Source: Primula veris (lineage: Eukaryota > Streptophyta > Magnoliopsida > Ericales > Primulaceae). Taken from it: 64,000 nucleotides of DNA. The translations under genes were made by a program, and so were the position numbers. The first letter of the stretch is position 1. Each line of letters starts with the position of its first letter. Of this stretch, positions 1 to 12,207 are shown in pieces. Below the pieces are notes generated by a model that saw only the letters and a program-made list of their open reading frames with translations, had not been told where the DNA came from and made no database searches. The DNA lies in NCBI GenBank assembly GCA_963682055.1, contig OY821747.1:16108258-16172257 (forward strand), in the 5' to 3' direction.

Positions 1-2056
1 AATTCGTAATGACCATAGCGAGTACGGAAGGCCGTCTTGGGAACATCCTTTTCCTTGACGCGGATTTGGTAGTACCCAGATCGAAGGTCAATCTTTGAGA
101 AGACATGGGATCCTTGAAGTTGATCGAAAAGATCATCTACCCGAGGCAAAGGGTACTTATTCTTGATAGTGGCTTGATTCAGTTGTCTATAATCGATACA
201 CAAGCGTAGTGTCCCGTCCTTCTTTTTGACAAACAATACAGGAGCTCCCCAAGGGGATACACTTGGGCGAATAAATCCTCGATCCAACAATTCTTGGAGT
301 TGTGCTTTTAATTCCTTCAACTCGGTGCCATACGGTATGGTGGTATGGAAATTGGGTTAGTTCCTGGTACAAGCTCAATAGAGAATTCAACATCATGTTG
401 GGGAATCTCATTTGGTAATTCTTCTGGGAAGACATCTGGGAAGTCACGTACTACCGGGATCTGGGAAATTCCAGACCCTTCCCTTTCTGTATTGATGATA
501 TAAGCAATGTATCCTTCACATCCCTTATTGAGGAGTTGTCGTGCCTTTACGGCGGATATTATAGATTTTGGAATATGTTGACGCTCACCTTCGAAAATGA
601 TTTCTGAGTGATCATTGAGGTGAAAGATAACTTCCTTTCGGAAGCAATCGAGAGTGGCATGATAAAGAGAGAGAAAATCCATTCCAAGAATTATATCAAA
701 GTCGGACATGGATAGAGGAACAAGATCAATGATCATCTCATGATCAGAAACTTGTAAGATGCAATTTTTATATACTACATCTGTCAATACCAAAGCTCCT
801 ACTGGCGTAGTAACTGCCAACTCATGTTTGACGGTATTTACGGGGAGGTGTATTGATGAAACTAGTGTAGTGGATATAAATGAATGGGTAGAACCAGGAT
901 CAATTAATGCATAAACATAATGATTATATAGGCTAATCGTACCAGTGACAACATTGGAAGCAGCATGAACATCCGAGCGATTCATATTGTAGACTCTTGC
1001 AGGTGCGCGTGCTCCAACAACTGTGTTGGTTCCTCTTGCTTGTACATTTCCCCTGTTAAGCGTCAAAGCATCTGGCATCATTGTACACTGACGAGCTACG
1101 TGACCATCCTTTCCACATCGATAGCATTTTGTGGTTGAATGAGTGCATTCACTTGCATAATGACCCTTTCGGTTACAACGAAAACACGTCACATCCTCCC
1201 TTCTGGTGCGTTGGTCAACTTGGTTTTGACCGAATCTCTGCTTGTCATTACCTTGACGATGTGAGTTGTTACCTCCACCATTTCTCCGTTGGAATCTAGT
1301 ACCATTTCCATGAGAGATACCATTGCCATGAGAGAAAAATCGGGGCCTTAAGTCTACTCGTTGTCGCTTGTTTTGGATATTGGCAAGCTCCTTCTCATCT
1401 TGTTCAACCATGTAAGCTTTATCAACTAGCTTGGGGTAAGTAATATTGTCAAGTAGAAAGAGACGGGATCGGAGAGACAGATCCAATCCCCGCAAAAATC
1501 TTTGAGACTTAGCTTCATCTGTTTTCACCAAATCTGGGGCAAAACGAGATAAAGACGTGAACATCCTTTCATATTCTGCTACCGTTCTTCCATCTTGAGT
1601 AAAGTTAGTGAACTCTCTCTCCTTACGGAGACGATAAGAGATAGGGAGATAATGCTTATGGAAAGCATCGTAAAAGTGGGTCCATGTTAAACAAGTCAGG
1701 TTAGGATTCGCTTCAAAAATTAATCGTTTTGTGCTTGCCCACCAGCTACGTGCATTCTCTTTCAGCATGAAGACTCCTAGGTTAACCTTTTGATCTGGCG
1801 TCACGTCCATCACCTCGAAAATGGATTCTATATGGATCAACCATTCTTCCGCATCCTCCGGAGTTGTGTTTCCAAGAAAGGTTGGAGGGTTCAACCTCAT
1901 GAAAGACTCATGCAACTTTGAATGGGTGCCACCCGTCGGAGTAGTATGCCTTGTGAAGAAACGCAACATGGCATTTTCCACCTCGCTTGCCATGTCAACT
2001 CGTGGTGAGTCTGACCCTTGTTCTTCTCCCAGTGAGGATAGCCCGTTGTGTTCCAT
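1..2056 (-). pseudogene. gypsy gag-protease-RT polyprotein, frameshifted and partial
   Basis: The frame opens at 2056 and runs 579 codons. Residues about 55-215 are a retrotransposon gag domain (WWASTKRLIF and FLRGLDLSLRSR are typical). Two CCHC zinc knuckles follow (CFRCNRKGHYASEC and CYRCGKDGHVARQC), which bind RNA during packaging. A retropepsin-like aspartic protease carries DPGSTHSFIS near residue 385. A linker with FPDVFPEELP marks the start of the reverse transcriptase. The frame then stops at 317-319. The RT continues in another frame down to base 1, with [15 protein letters not shown] and CIDYRQLN still readable, so a small indel near 320-335 broke the polyprotein. The first methionine lies about 215 bases from the LTR, a normal leader length. 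Confidence 0.88.
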
Positions 2057-2257
2057 AATACTATTAAAAATGTAAACAACAACTAAGTAATCTATCTGTA
2101 ATTATACTTTATAGTGTACCAAGTATTATAAAATTTATAACAAACACGCATATAACTTTTTATAACATAATATTCTAGTAAAATTCTGGTAACCTTAGCG
2201 AGTAAATCCAGAGTTCTAGCCAGGAGTAGAGACAGTCTACATGACCTCTATCCTAGG

Positions 2258-2269
2258 CTCTGTTACCAA
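2258..2269 (-). other. primer-binding site of the gypsy element
   Basis: On the minus strand this reads TGGTAACAGAGC, one base different from the classic plant initiator tRNA-Met site TGGTATCAGAGC. It starts two bases after the LTR end, where minus-strand DNA synthesis would be primed. Confidence 0.8.
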
Positions 2270-2805
2270 ATTGTGAGGAACACCTTTTTTTTTTTTTTTT
2301 TTTAATGATAACAAAACTTTATTCTAAATTAATAAAAAATAGAGTTGTAAGAAAAGTTGGATACGAATAAACATATTTTATAGTGAAATACATCTTTATT
2401 TCAAACCAGAAAGTGGAAACTTTATTTGGAAATTATCTTACAAGTGTCTTACATAAACAAGTCAAAAAAACAAATTTAATGACTCCGCTCCTCGACCCCT
2501 GCTAGATTTGCTTTGTCACTACCGATATCTGAAACAAAATTATATAAGCAACGGGATGAGTATTTCCTTGAAAATACTCAGTAGGACTACTAACTTAAAA
2601 AAACTATAATAAAGTATAATATGTGAGTATAAACCGTAACTGCATATAGCTTCCTGCAAAAAAGATGGTTAGGCAAATAACGAGAAAAATATATATTCAA
2701 TATGATGCATGTTCATAATTATTTTTTCAATAATGCATGTGTCATGTCCTTGAGCCCAAGTTGGTTGTGTAAGGTCTATCCCATTACACGTGGTACCAGA
2801 AGTCA

Positions 2806-2955
2806 TGCCCCACTCTAGACAGACCAAACATTGCGAAAAAGGTCATACCCCACTCTAGGTAGACACGTCACACCCCACTCCAGGTGGACATAGTCGCAGA
2901 AAAGTCATACCCCACTCTAGGTAGACAAGTCGCACCCCATCCCGGGTGAACAAAA
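2806..2955. repeat. short degenerate tandem repeats inside the gypsy LTR
   Basis: About five copies of a 25-35 bp unit built around CACCCCACTC(T/C)AGGT and GTAGACA, with alternating spacers. They lie wholly inside the LTR. Confidence 0.6.
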
Positions 2956-3449
2956 CCTCTCCCAAACCGGGAGGATCAATGCAAATGTCATGCCATGATA
3001 TATCAAATAAGCAAAACAAATTCCACTAAATTCCAGATATGAATCGTTATATGCATTTGTTTAATAATAAAACATACCTCAAGTTCGATAATGTAACGCA
3101 AAAGGATATTAAGGCAATATTATAATAACTTTAAGGTTTCGAACCCACCTCTAACCGTTAACTGAGCTTGGCTATGTCTCTTGACCTTCGTCACACCTCG
3201 ACTTACGCTTTTATTACCCAATAAATATAGTAATCTTTCTCTTTCTCTTTCTATATATAGTGTTTATATCTTATGATTATACTACTTTAGTATAAAGAAA
3301 CTTTGTAATCTTAATATAATATTGTAATATCTATATAAGGTTATAGGTTGTTGAAGTATGATGAAGTGTGAGGGGGTGTAGGGGGTATATATAGTGTTGG
3401 AAAAGTGACTACGTGTCTTGTGCATTGAATGTGCTGAATTTTGTTTTCA

Positions 3450-4185
3450 GGACATCTGTCCACTAAAAGCTTCCTATAGAATTCGATATGTGTCCAAATG
3501 GAGCATGGAATATATGTCTGAACCGAAAAGAGAAATATCTACAAGTTTCATGTTTTGCACATTTCCTAATTCGTAAGATAAGTCGGTCTAAATTGTCCTA
3601 CAAGATGACACATATGCTGTTCTGGAAATTTCAGGACACCTGTTCACTAAAATAGTCACAGAGAATTAGATATGTGTCCAAATAGAGCATGGGATATATG
3701 TCTGAACCGACAAGAGAAATATCTACAAGTTTTATGTTTTGTACATTTCCTAATTCGTAAGATAAGTCGGTCTAAATTGTCCTACAAGATGACACATATG
3801 CGGTTCTGGAAATTTCAGGACACCTGTTCACTAAAATAGTCACAGAGAATTCGATATGTGTCCAAATGGAGAATGGGATATATGTCTGAACCTACAAGAG
3901 AAATATCTACAAGTTTCATGTTTTGCACATTTCCTAATTTGTAAGATAAGTCGGTCTAAATTGTCCTAGAAGGTGACACATATGCTGTTCTGGAAATTTC
4001 AAGGCACCTGTTCACTAAAATAGTCACAGAGAATTAGATATGTATCCAAATGGAACATGGGATATATTTCTGAACCTACAAGAGAAATATCTACAAGTTT
4101 TATGTTTTGTACATTTCCTAATTCATAATAGAAGTCGGTCTAAATTGTCCTACAAGGTGACACATATGCTGTTCTGGACTGTTCT
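3450..4185. repeat. four tandem copies of a 184-bp unit in the LTR
   Basis: The phrase GGACACCTGTTCACTAAAAT (with small changes) starts at 3450, 3634, 3818 and about 4002, a strict 184-bp period. Each unit also repeats TGTGTCCAAATGGAGCATGG, ATATCTACAAGTTT and AAGTCGGTCTAAATTGTCC. A fifth, diverged start is at about 4185. Confidence 0.85.
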
Positions 4186-4476
4186 GATATCATGTTACTA
4201 AAATAGCCACAAATATTCTCATACAAGTCCAAATTACTCAAATTTTATATATTTGGAAAGATAAAACATAGGTCTAGACTTTTCATTTATATCATAAGTT
4301 CAAATTATGAGAAAATAGAATCCAAAATGGTAGATCAATCCCGCTTGTCTGCTGTGTTCCTAACTATTTGAACTAAAGTACTTAAAAACTCATATTTACT
4401 ATAATCGGAATCCAAATATAGTAAAATCTATCTTATTTTAATCTAATATTAATTATAGAATTTTGAGTGTGTTACA

Positions 4477-6332
4477 AAACAATTCGTCATTGACCCAATA
4501 GGATTAAAACTGCTCATCGGGGCATTTTCTCATCCATAAATAGATGGGCGATAAAGGAACATGGTGAATATAAATTCACGATACTGCTTACGGAATACAA
4601 TTTCCAACCTAGTATTTTAGTGAAGGATCGCTCCAATATGTCAATTTCAGACATTTGTTCACCATAGACGTCATCACGTCTCAAATATAGCGGCAGAATA
4701 ACATCAACCCCTTATCTTTCATCTTTCGAGTAACAAAAAACTCGTGTTTTACTCATCAAAGATGGCATCCAAAAAAAATTGGGCATCACATGCTCACACA
4801 TCAGGGTGACTAACATGTGGTGACGGAATAACAACATTGTCTAAACAGTCATTTCGCAAGTATGTTTTGCGATTTTCCTCATCAAAGATGGCATCCAACA
4901 TATGTGGAGAGTTTTGGATTAGTTATCGTATAAAACAACTGGTTAATATGTTTATGGTTTGCGCAAGCACAAACTTTGTTCCAAAACGACATGTTCGAAA
5001 AATACTAGTTTTGCTTTTCAAGTGAACTGGTTCTCATTGATCGAACGACAGGTCGATACTGAGACACCAATTCGGCGAAACATACATCACTATATAAACA
5101 CACTCGGGGAAATTATTATTTAGTCAACCCCTTTCGCTAGCTCTGCTTGAAAACGACCAGGAAAGACGGTGAGGGTGGAGGGCACGATTGCCTCTTAAAA
5201 CCCGACCCCATTAGGATATCGACTTCCGCCTATATCTTTCCTAGACATCGTATCCAAATAGGTGAGCCTATTTAGGGAAGATTCATAATTTTTCCAACTT
5301 AAATGTGAATATATATGATTTCGCAAATTAACATATTATACACATGACAGTGATTAAGTATATTTAGATTGTACCTGCTTTTAGTACATATTATAACAAG
5401 ATATTCTAAATCACACTTAGCTATATCTAATACAACCAATCAATCTAAATTTACCAATCAGTACAGAATATAACACAATTATAATTCTAATGCCATATGT
5501 GTAAATTTTATTCATGGTAATTACAACATGCAATAGAATGGATTTACATGGAAACATATCAATTTATTTAGTTAACATATAATTTTTATTCACTTGTCTT
5601 TTAATTAATTACCATGCATTTGTATATGGTTATATGGACCGAATATTAAGTGCATGCGAACATATATACTGTTTTAAATGTAGGTACACACTACAAGGAT
5701 CACTAATATAATTTAATAAAACTATATTCAGTTTAAACATAGACCGTACATTAGTATCAACGATTTGTAATCTGGTTCTTATTGTTTCAAAAGTAACAGT
5801 TATGCTACCGAAGGTTTTAAAGACATGTAATTTCTAAGCAATTATACTCGATGCGATGTTAGTGATGGGGTAGTCAATATGCAGGGTATATCACAATTAA
5901 GTATCACAGTGACGATGTAATTAACAAATATTCCTATGATTGGCATGCATATAATTAAATATATAATTTACAATTACGGACAACAATATGGCAGTAAACC
6001 TATATCTTATTATCATCACACGTATATGGCTAGGTTAACATGCAATAATATCGATTCATAGGTACGGGTTGTTCATGCTGTGTTTCAATGATTATCATAA
6101 TAAATTAAATATTTATTCCAGCATGAAGCACTACACGGTCATAGATATAAATAAATAAATTATATTGTACCGTACTCCCGGTATGTTGGGGAAGATAGAT
6201 ATAGTAATAACCTAATAAAACCCGGATTAATCTTAAGGTTTATAGATACCCAATATCCGTGCGTTTACCAAAAATCTCCAATATCTACGAGCGTATATCC
6301 TATTTTCCGCGAGCAAAGTGCTGATAACGTAT
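4477..6332. other. intergenic, no gene recognised
   Basis: AT-rich sequence. A stretch at 4480-5280 is richer in GC, with a TATATAAACACACTC motif near 5093. It may be old LTR or transposon sequence, but I could not match it to a family. A reading frame of 62 codons at 4837-5025 resembles nothing I know. No repeats or RNA genes were seen. Confidence 0.4.
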
Positions 6333-6574
6333 TGTGTGACATATTAGCTCGTTATAGATATATATAGAGATATGTATATATATAGAGAGAGCTATGAGAG
6401 ACAACAACAAGAGATACTTTATTAATCAGAATGTCTGTAGAGTGATCCATACATAAGACCCCCTAACCCTCTTTATATAGTAAAGTATATGGTTACAAGA
6501 CGTAGCAATGCCAACTTAAACATAAGTAAAGTCCATGGATTAAAGGTCAAGATGGTCAATAATATCATACAACA
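6333..6574 (-). repeat. solo Ty1/copia-like LTR
   Basis: On the minus strand this reads TGTTGTATGATATTATTG at the start and ATATGTCACACA at the end, 242 bp. It has a TATATAAAGAGG promoter box and a downstream AATAAAG polyadenylation-like motif in LTR order. Just outside the end is ACGTTATCAGCAC, which resembles the primer site of plant copia elements of the Ale/Retrofit type. No gag or pol follows, so it is probably a solo LTR or a remnant. The exact ends are inferred from TG/CA only. Confidence 0.6.
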
Positions 6575-7149
6575 ATTATTAAATATACAGTAGATTTGAG
6601 AATGTAGTACTTGCATTTTTCTAGATTTGAAAAAGTTAAAAGTTTAACATTTTATATGTTTAATTTTTCAATGTCAATCATGTGATAAACATAGACGGCT
6701 ACAACGTAAGTAATGCTCAATCCCATATACTATCTCCACAGGGAAAAACTAGGTGAATTTGTGGTGGATAACATTTTAATTTTTATTTAATAGTTTTTAT
6801 TTCTTTCAAAATATTTTTTGTAGATTAATACACTTTTGTTAATACACATAAACTCAATATATTTGGCCAAATAAAAATTTGACCAAAACCATTGATCCGT
6901 TATCGACGTTGACTGTCGGTTTTCAGCGTTGACCGGAGGATTCCGGCGTTGACCGGTGTTGACAAAAAAAATATATATATATATAAAAGGGAAAAACTCA
7001 AAAAAACTCAAAAAAATCCAAAAAAAACTATTAAATTAGAAAATTGGAAAAAAAAAATTAAAATTGGAAAAATTGGAAAAAAAATGAAAAATTCTAAGAA
7101 AAATCCAAAAAATTATATTTTTTCAAAAATCTAAAAAAAAAATCAAAAA
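6575..7149. other. low-complexity spacer, no gene
   Basis: Includes a GTTGAC-rich stretch at 6900-6962, with several copies of CGTTGACCGG-like units, and a long A-rich segment at 6963-7149. Short reading frames here are only Lys/Asn runs from the A-rich DNA. Confidence 0.5.
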
Positions 7150-7920
7150 CAAATTTTTTGACAATCGAATAAAATTTTTTGACAATCTAATGCAGATTTT
7201 GTGACAATCTAATACAAATTTTTTGAAAATTTAATACAATTTTTTTGACAATATAATATAATTTTTTTGACAATCTAATTCAATTGTTTTGATAATTTAA
7301 TACACATTTTTTAACAATATAATATAATTGTTTTTACAATCTAATATAACAATTTTGACAATCTAATACAAAAAGTTGACAAACTAATACAAAATATTTG
7401 ATAATCTAAGACAGATTTTTGACAATGTAGTACAATATTTTTGACAATCTAATACAAAAAATTTGACAATCTAATACAATTTTTTTGACAATCTAATACA
7501 ATTTTTTTGATAATGTAATACAACATTTTTTGACAATCTAATACAATTATTTTGACAATGTAATTAGTTTTTTTTTAAATCTAATTTAATTTTGTAATAA
7601 TCTAATACAATATTTTTTGACAATCTAATGCAATATTTTTTACAATTTAATACAAAAAATTTGACAATCTAATAGACAATCGCAATTTTTGTGATAATCT
7701 AATAAAAAATTTTGACACTCTAATAAAAAAATTTTGACAATCTAATACAAATTTTTTGACAATCTAATTCAGTTTTTGTGATAATTTAATACAAAAAATT
7801 GATAATCTAATACAAAAAATTTGACAATTTAATACAAATTTTTTGACAATCTAATATAACATTTTTGACAATCTAATACAAAACTTTTGACAATCTAATA
7901 CTATATTTTTTACAATCTAA
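7150..7920. repeat. AT-rich minisatellite, unit about 21 bp
   Basis: About 35 degenerate copies of a unit close to TTTTTTGACAATCTAATACA. The core TGACAATCTAATACAA is best conserved; the T run and the spacing vary. The array is cut at 7920 by a MITE and resumes at 8674-8740, where the same GACAATGTAATACA words reappear. Confidence 0.85.
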
Positions 7921-8670
7921 GAGCATTCTCATCAATGCTTTATATAAATATAAGCTTAAAGAGCTCTATAAGACACTTGTGCAATAATATCATAAAGATT
8001 GCACATCCGTTTTTTTACAAAGAAAAGTATAACCTATTATAATAATACTTTTTATTTATAATATGTTTTTATTTTCTTTGATCATCTTCCCCAAATATAT
8101 AAGATCTTAGAACAACACAAAAACCTTCACTAACATCAAATCCATCATATTGTTAGTCTATAAGCCTTTAATCAACTTTAATAAACATCAACTATTAAAA
8201 TTCGTCGATCTAAATAAATAGAATCTTTTAAGGAAACATCAATATGAGAAAGATCCGGTGAGCTGTTATTACTAGCGTCGCACTCGCTGGAGAAGAAACC
8301 GGTGTTTTGGTAGAAAAGAAATCAATTCTGTTTGTGGGTAGTGGGAATGATTGTGTACCGTGTGTGATGACAAATTTAAGTGAGGAAATAAAATTTGGGA
8401 GAAGAACTCAAAAGAAAACTTAGGAGAGATAAATGAAGAACGTGCAAATGAAAAGAAAAAGAGGATGAGAGTGCTTTTGAGTGGGGGGGCCCGGTTAAAA
8501 ATACATATTATAGAGTAGTCCATTTCTCTCTACATTTAGAGAGGTTTGGTAAAATATTTTAATGTTATATTAATCTGGGGCTTAAATAGGCATTGTTGGG
8601 TAGCCAATTTTCTAGTATTGTATAAAGTTATACATATAGTTTGTTTTTATAAAGATAATTGAGAATGCTC
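7921..8670. mobile_element. Tourist-like (PIF/Harbinger) MITE, 750 bp
   Basis: The element starts GAGCATTCTCATCAATG and ends ATAATTGAGAATGCTC, giving an 11-bp perfect terminal inverted repeat GAGCATTCTCA. It is flanked by TAA on both sides (7918-7920 and 8671-8673), the 3-bp target duplication expected of PIF/Harbinger elements. It interrupts the 21-bp minisatellite, so it is younger than the array. No transposase is inside; the 83-codon reading frame within it has no recognisable domain. Confidence 0.85.
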
Positions 8671-8784
8671 TAACACAAGAGTTTTGACAATGTAATACAC
8701 TATATTTTGAACAAGCTAATATAGTGTAATACACTAATGTACAAAGTAATGTTTTAAAGTATTAGTGGTTTTAAAAAAAATACA

Positions 8785-9018
8785 CTCTCCATTCCCATTT
8801 AATTGTCCACTACGAAACTACGTGTAATTTTGACCGCCTTATAACTTGTATCAAAATTGTCGAAATGATTTTTTTTAAATCTAATCATAAAATTTAACAT
8901 TTGAACTGTATGATCAAATTTTGAAAATTATCATTCCGACAATTTTGATATAAGTTCTTGACCGGTCAAAATTGCACGTAGTTTCGTAGTGAACAATTAA
9001 ATAGGAACGGATGGAGTA
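8785..9018. mobile_element. Stowaway-like (Tc1/mariner) MITE
   Basis: The two halves are long inverted repeats. The left end CTCCATTCCCATTTAATTG mirrors the right end, which reads CTCCATCCGTTCCTATTTAA on the other strand, and both continue into CACTACGAAACTACGTG. The right end is followed by TA (9017-9018), and a TA stands near the left end. The end resembles the Stowaway consensus CTCCCTCCGTCCC. The left border is slightly scrambled. Confidence 0.8.
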
Positions 9019-9636
9019 GTGAAACTTTAATGAGCATGTGATGGTTAAAGTAATGTTTTAGAGTACTAGTGGTTTTAATTTATTAGTTTGTAAATATTTA
9101 GGCCTGTTTTGAAAATACTTGAAACTTTATGTGATTGTGAAATTTCCTATAATCTAAACATTTTCAATTACTTGGTTTTACTGTGTATCAATCACATTTC
9201 ACAGCCGCCACACACCTAAAAAAAAGAGAGGAACATTATTGATTGTCAATAATAAAAGTTAAAAAAGTTTGCCTCTGTTTTAAATGTAAAATCGAAATCA
9301 AATCACGCCTGCATCCTTATAGTCCTTCCCTCATCTTCTCTTATTCTTCTTTTACATTTTTGTTATATTTTTTATTTTGAGAAATACAGATTTGTTTAAA
9401 AAATTTTCTACCTAAAAAAGATTTATTTCACCTTTTCGCCGTACCGGTGGTACTTCCAATCCCCTACCACTTCCCTACCAAGGTGCTCAAAACCCCAAAA
9501 AAATTAGCGGTACGGATTTCCCGTACGGGATCCGGTGCTATCTAGATTGTGGCGGATATCAGATGACGTGGCGGCGGAGGTAACGATGGTGGTGGCGGCA
9601 GATCTACCCAGAGATCAAATATGTATGTATACATAT
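9019..9636. other. intergenic, no gene
   Basis: AT-rich, with a GC-richer patch at 9430-9600 containing CCGTACCGGTGGTAC and a GGCGG-rich stretch. No coding frame or repeat family recognised. Confidence 0.4.
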
Positions 9637-10533
9637 ATAGAGAGAGAGGGGACATAAGAACGTATATGTGAGAGTAGTTAGATAGAGTAGTTAGAGAGAG
9701 AGAGCGCGTAATATGTTAATAACCAAAAATAGAATTTAACTTCAAGTGGGTACCAAAACTAAATTAAAACATTTGAATATGTTAACTTATGTTAATAAAA
9801 AATACAAATGATATTAAAACCTAATAATTCTATTAAAAGGGTATCGGGCTCCAATTAATTCGTAAAAAACCACCATTCATCTTACCATCCGAACGAGAAA
9901 GAGAAAAGTATCTTGTTGGAATCATGCTAAAGAGTATGAGACCTTAAACGAAAAAATGGCGGTTATGAATACATTTTCACGGAGTGACTATTGCTCAAGT
10001 TATTTTATTTGCCACATCAAGACACGTGAAAATAACAGAATTACTAATTATCTTAAAAAGTGCAGAAGTTGAAAGCATGAGAAGAATATGTATAGATATA
10101 TAGAGAGAGGGGACATATATTTTTGAAAGTAGTTAGAGAGAGAGAGCGTAATATGTTAATGACCAAAAAAATAATTTAGCTTCCTTTTATATTTAGAGAG
10201 GATACCAAAACCAAATTAAAACATTTGAATATGTTAACTTATGTTAATAAAAAATACAAATGGTATTAAAACCTAATAATTCTTTTAAAAGGGTATCGGG
10301 CTCCAATTAATTCGGAAAAAACCACAATTCATCTTACGATCCTAACGAGAAAGAGAAAAGCATCTTGTTGGAATCATGCTAAAGAGTATGAGACCTTAAA
10401 CAAAAAAATGGTGGTTATGAATACATTTTCAAGGTGTGACTAAGTTATTTTATTTGCCACATCAAGACATGTGAAAATAACAGAATTACTAATTATCTTA
10501 AAAAGTGCAGATTAATCCTGAAGTTGAAAGCAT
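9637..10533. repeat. direct tandem duplication of about 0.43-0.45 kb
   Basis: Copy 1 is about 9637-10080 and copy 2 about 10100-10533. Shared blocks in the same order include AATATGTTAACTTATGTTAA, GGGTATCGGGCTCCAATTAA, CATCTTGTTGGAATCATGC and GCCACATCAAGACA. Differences are scattered substitutions and small indels, so the duplication is not recent. No coding potential is visible. Confidence 0.8.
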
Positions 10534-10637
10534 GATCGATTCTTCTCAACCGGTTTTAACATAGAATTCTATGAACAGTGCTCCCGCATCTCACATTTTT
10601 AGTCAAAAAAAAAACTAAAAGATAAGGTGGGTGCAGT

Positions 10638-12207
10638 TTGTTATATATCCAAAATATCAATTTTATGGTGATCACTGCCCATTTTCAAGACGATGATTGG
10701 ACATTACACAAGCTTATTATAAATTTTACTAAGATAATTTACCATAAAGAAGATGATATTGGCAAAGTTTTAGAAGCTTGTTTGTACGAGTGGGGCATAG
10801 ACAAAGTATTTACAATAACGACCGACAATGCTAGCGCGGATGACAATGTGGTGGACTAGATGAGTAAGAGCCTTGACGCGATGGGAACACTTATGTTTGA
10901 AGGCAAGTACTTATAATTGAGTTGCAGTTGTCACATTATTAACTTAATTGTAAAGAGTGGGTTGAAGTTTCTTAGTAAGTCAGTTGAGTCAATTCCAAAT
11001 TGTGTGAAGTATATCCATTCATCTTCGTCGACCAGTTTATGGAGTGCACGATTTTGTTAAAAATGGACAAAATGTCAATGGTTCCTTTAGATATTACTAC
11101 AAGGTGGAATTCGAAATATGTAATGCTTTCAAGTGATATCAAGTTCAGAAAAGTGTTCGGAAAAATGGTAGGGAATGGAATATTCCGTGGATATTTTAAG
11201 GAGATTGATGGTTCCGCAAAAAGGATAGGGCCCGCCAATCGATACAGACTGGGAAAAGGCACAAGTTTTCGTGCAATTTCTTAAAAGGTTTCATTCTACT
11301 ACATTGCTACTTAGTGCACCAAAAACTATTACATCAACTTTAATTTTACATGAAGAGGTAGCAATAGGAGCAAGTATTAAAGAAGCTTTGCTTGATGTTA
11401 AAAATAAAATCCTTCAGGAAGTTGCTAAGAAAATGGATGCAAAATTCAAGAAGTATTAGGGTGATATTAATAAGATGAACAAACTGACATTTCTTTGTCA
11501 TATTCTAAATGCTTGTTACAAACTACAAATGATTAAAATCCATCTAGATGATATGATAGTGGACAATGTTGGCGTGAGTGGTACAGGATTAGAAAGAGTT
11601 TGTGTGAAATACACTCGATTGCACATTGTTGGAGGGTGTGACACGGGATTGGACAGTGTCCGTGTAGAGCTTTTTTGTAAAAGGATTAAAAGATTGGTTG
11701 ACGGAGTTGTATCATGAATACAAAGCGAGTTCACCTTCCAAAATTCGTGGGAATGCTGGCGGTGAAGTAGACAAAAATTAATGGAAAAGTACAAAGATGG
11801 TCCAATAAAGCTAAAAAAGCATCTACTAATGGCACAACAAATGAGATCTCAAAATAAAATTGGAGTTACTAATGAAGCAGATAAATAATTATTGGACCCC
11901 CCTATAGAAGAGAGTTCAATTTTCTGTTTGTTGGAAAGGACATACTATGGCCTATCCGTTTCTTTCAAAGATTGCGAAAGATATTTTTGCAATGCTTTCA
12001 TCCACCGTTGCTAGTGAGAGGACCTTTAGTCTATGTAGAAGAGTTGTGGATCCGTTTAGAGCATCGCTACATCCGAAAATGGTGGAGGTGTTAGTGTGTA
12101 CTAGCGATTGGGTTAGAGGAAAAAAAATAAACTTATACAGAAATTTGACGGAAGATGAATTGGAGTTTTATGTGGCATGTGAAGAGTTTATCGAAGGTAA
12201 ATCTTAG
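10638..12207 (+). pseudogene. hAT-family transposase remnant (ricesleeper/DAYSLEEPER-like)
   Basis: Broken pieces of a hAT transposase lie in order on the plus strand. About 10755-10855 reads WGIDKVFTITTDNASADDN, the catalytic-core region. About 11085-11150 gives DITTRWNSKYVMLSS (family motif: D-TRWNST-ML). About 11425-11525 gives KMDAKFKKY then NKLTFLCHILNACYKL. 11947-12207 gives the C-terminal hATC dimerisation region with SSTVASERTFS, VDPFRASLHPKMVE and SDWVRG. The frame changes several times and has stops (for example after FKKY and at 10857), and the BED zinc-finger N-terminus is missing. It cannot encode an active enzyme. Confidence 0.85.

Larger units (their letters stand above)
1..4476 (-). 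mobile_element. Ty3/gypsy LTR retrotransposon, 5' part, cut by the window edge
   Basis: Minus-strand element. Read in its own direction it has a long 5' LTR (4476 down to 2272), a primer-binding site complementary to initiator tRNA-Met just after the LTR, a gag-protease-reverse transcriptase reading frame starting at 2056, and it runs off the window at base 1. Gag, two CCHC knuckles, the protease and the RT start follow in Ty3/gypsy order. The integrase and the 3' LTR lie outside, so the target-site duplication cannot be checked and the clade cannot be fixed. A frameshift near 320 makes this copy non-autonomous. Confidence 0.9.
2272..4476 (-). repeat. 5' LTR of the gypsy element (about 2.2 kb)
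   Basis: On the minus strand the segment begins TGTAACACACTC and ends TTCCTCACA just before the primer-binding site, so it has TG...CA ends with a short imperfect inverted repeat. The length, about 2205 bp, is long but within range for plant gypsy LTRs. It includes a poly-T run at 2284-2303, short degenerate repeats of a CCCCACTCTAGGTAGACA-like unit at about 2806-2955, and four tandem 184-bp units at 3450-4185. No second LTR is in the window, so the outer boundary rests on the end motif only. Confidence 0.72.

Noticed and set aside
1081..1299. Plus-strand frames opposite the gypsy gag
   Set aside because: Antisense shadows of the gag zinc-knuckle region.
6949..7134. Lys/Asn-rich frame
   Set aside because: It is translation of a poly-A-rich low-complexity stretch.
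7150..7920. CRISPR-like array
   Set aside because: The units are degenerate, contiguous and AT-rich without unique spacers, in plant nuclear DNA; it is a minisatellite.
8272..8523. 83-codon frame inside the Tourist MITE
   Set aside because: No PIF/Harbinger transposase or Myb-like motif; likely chance.
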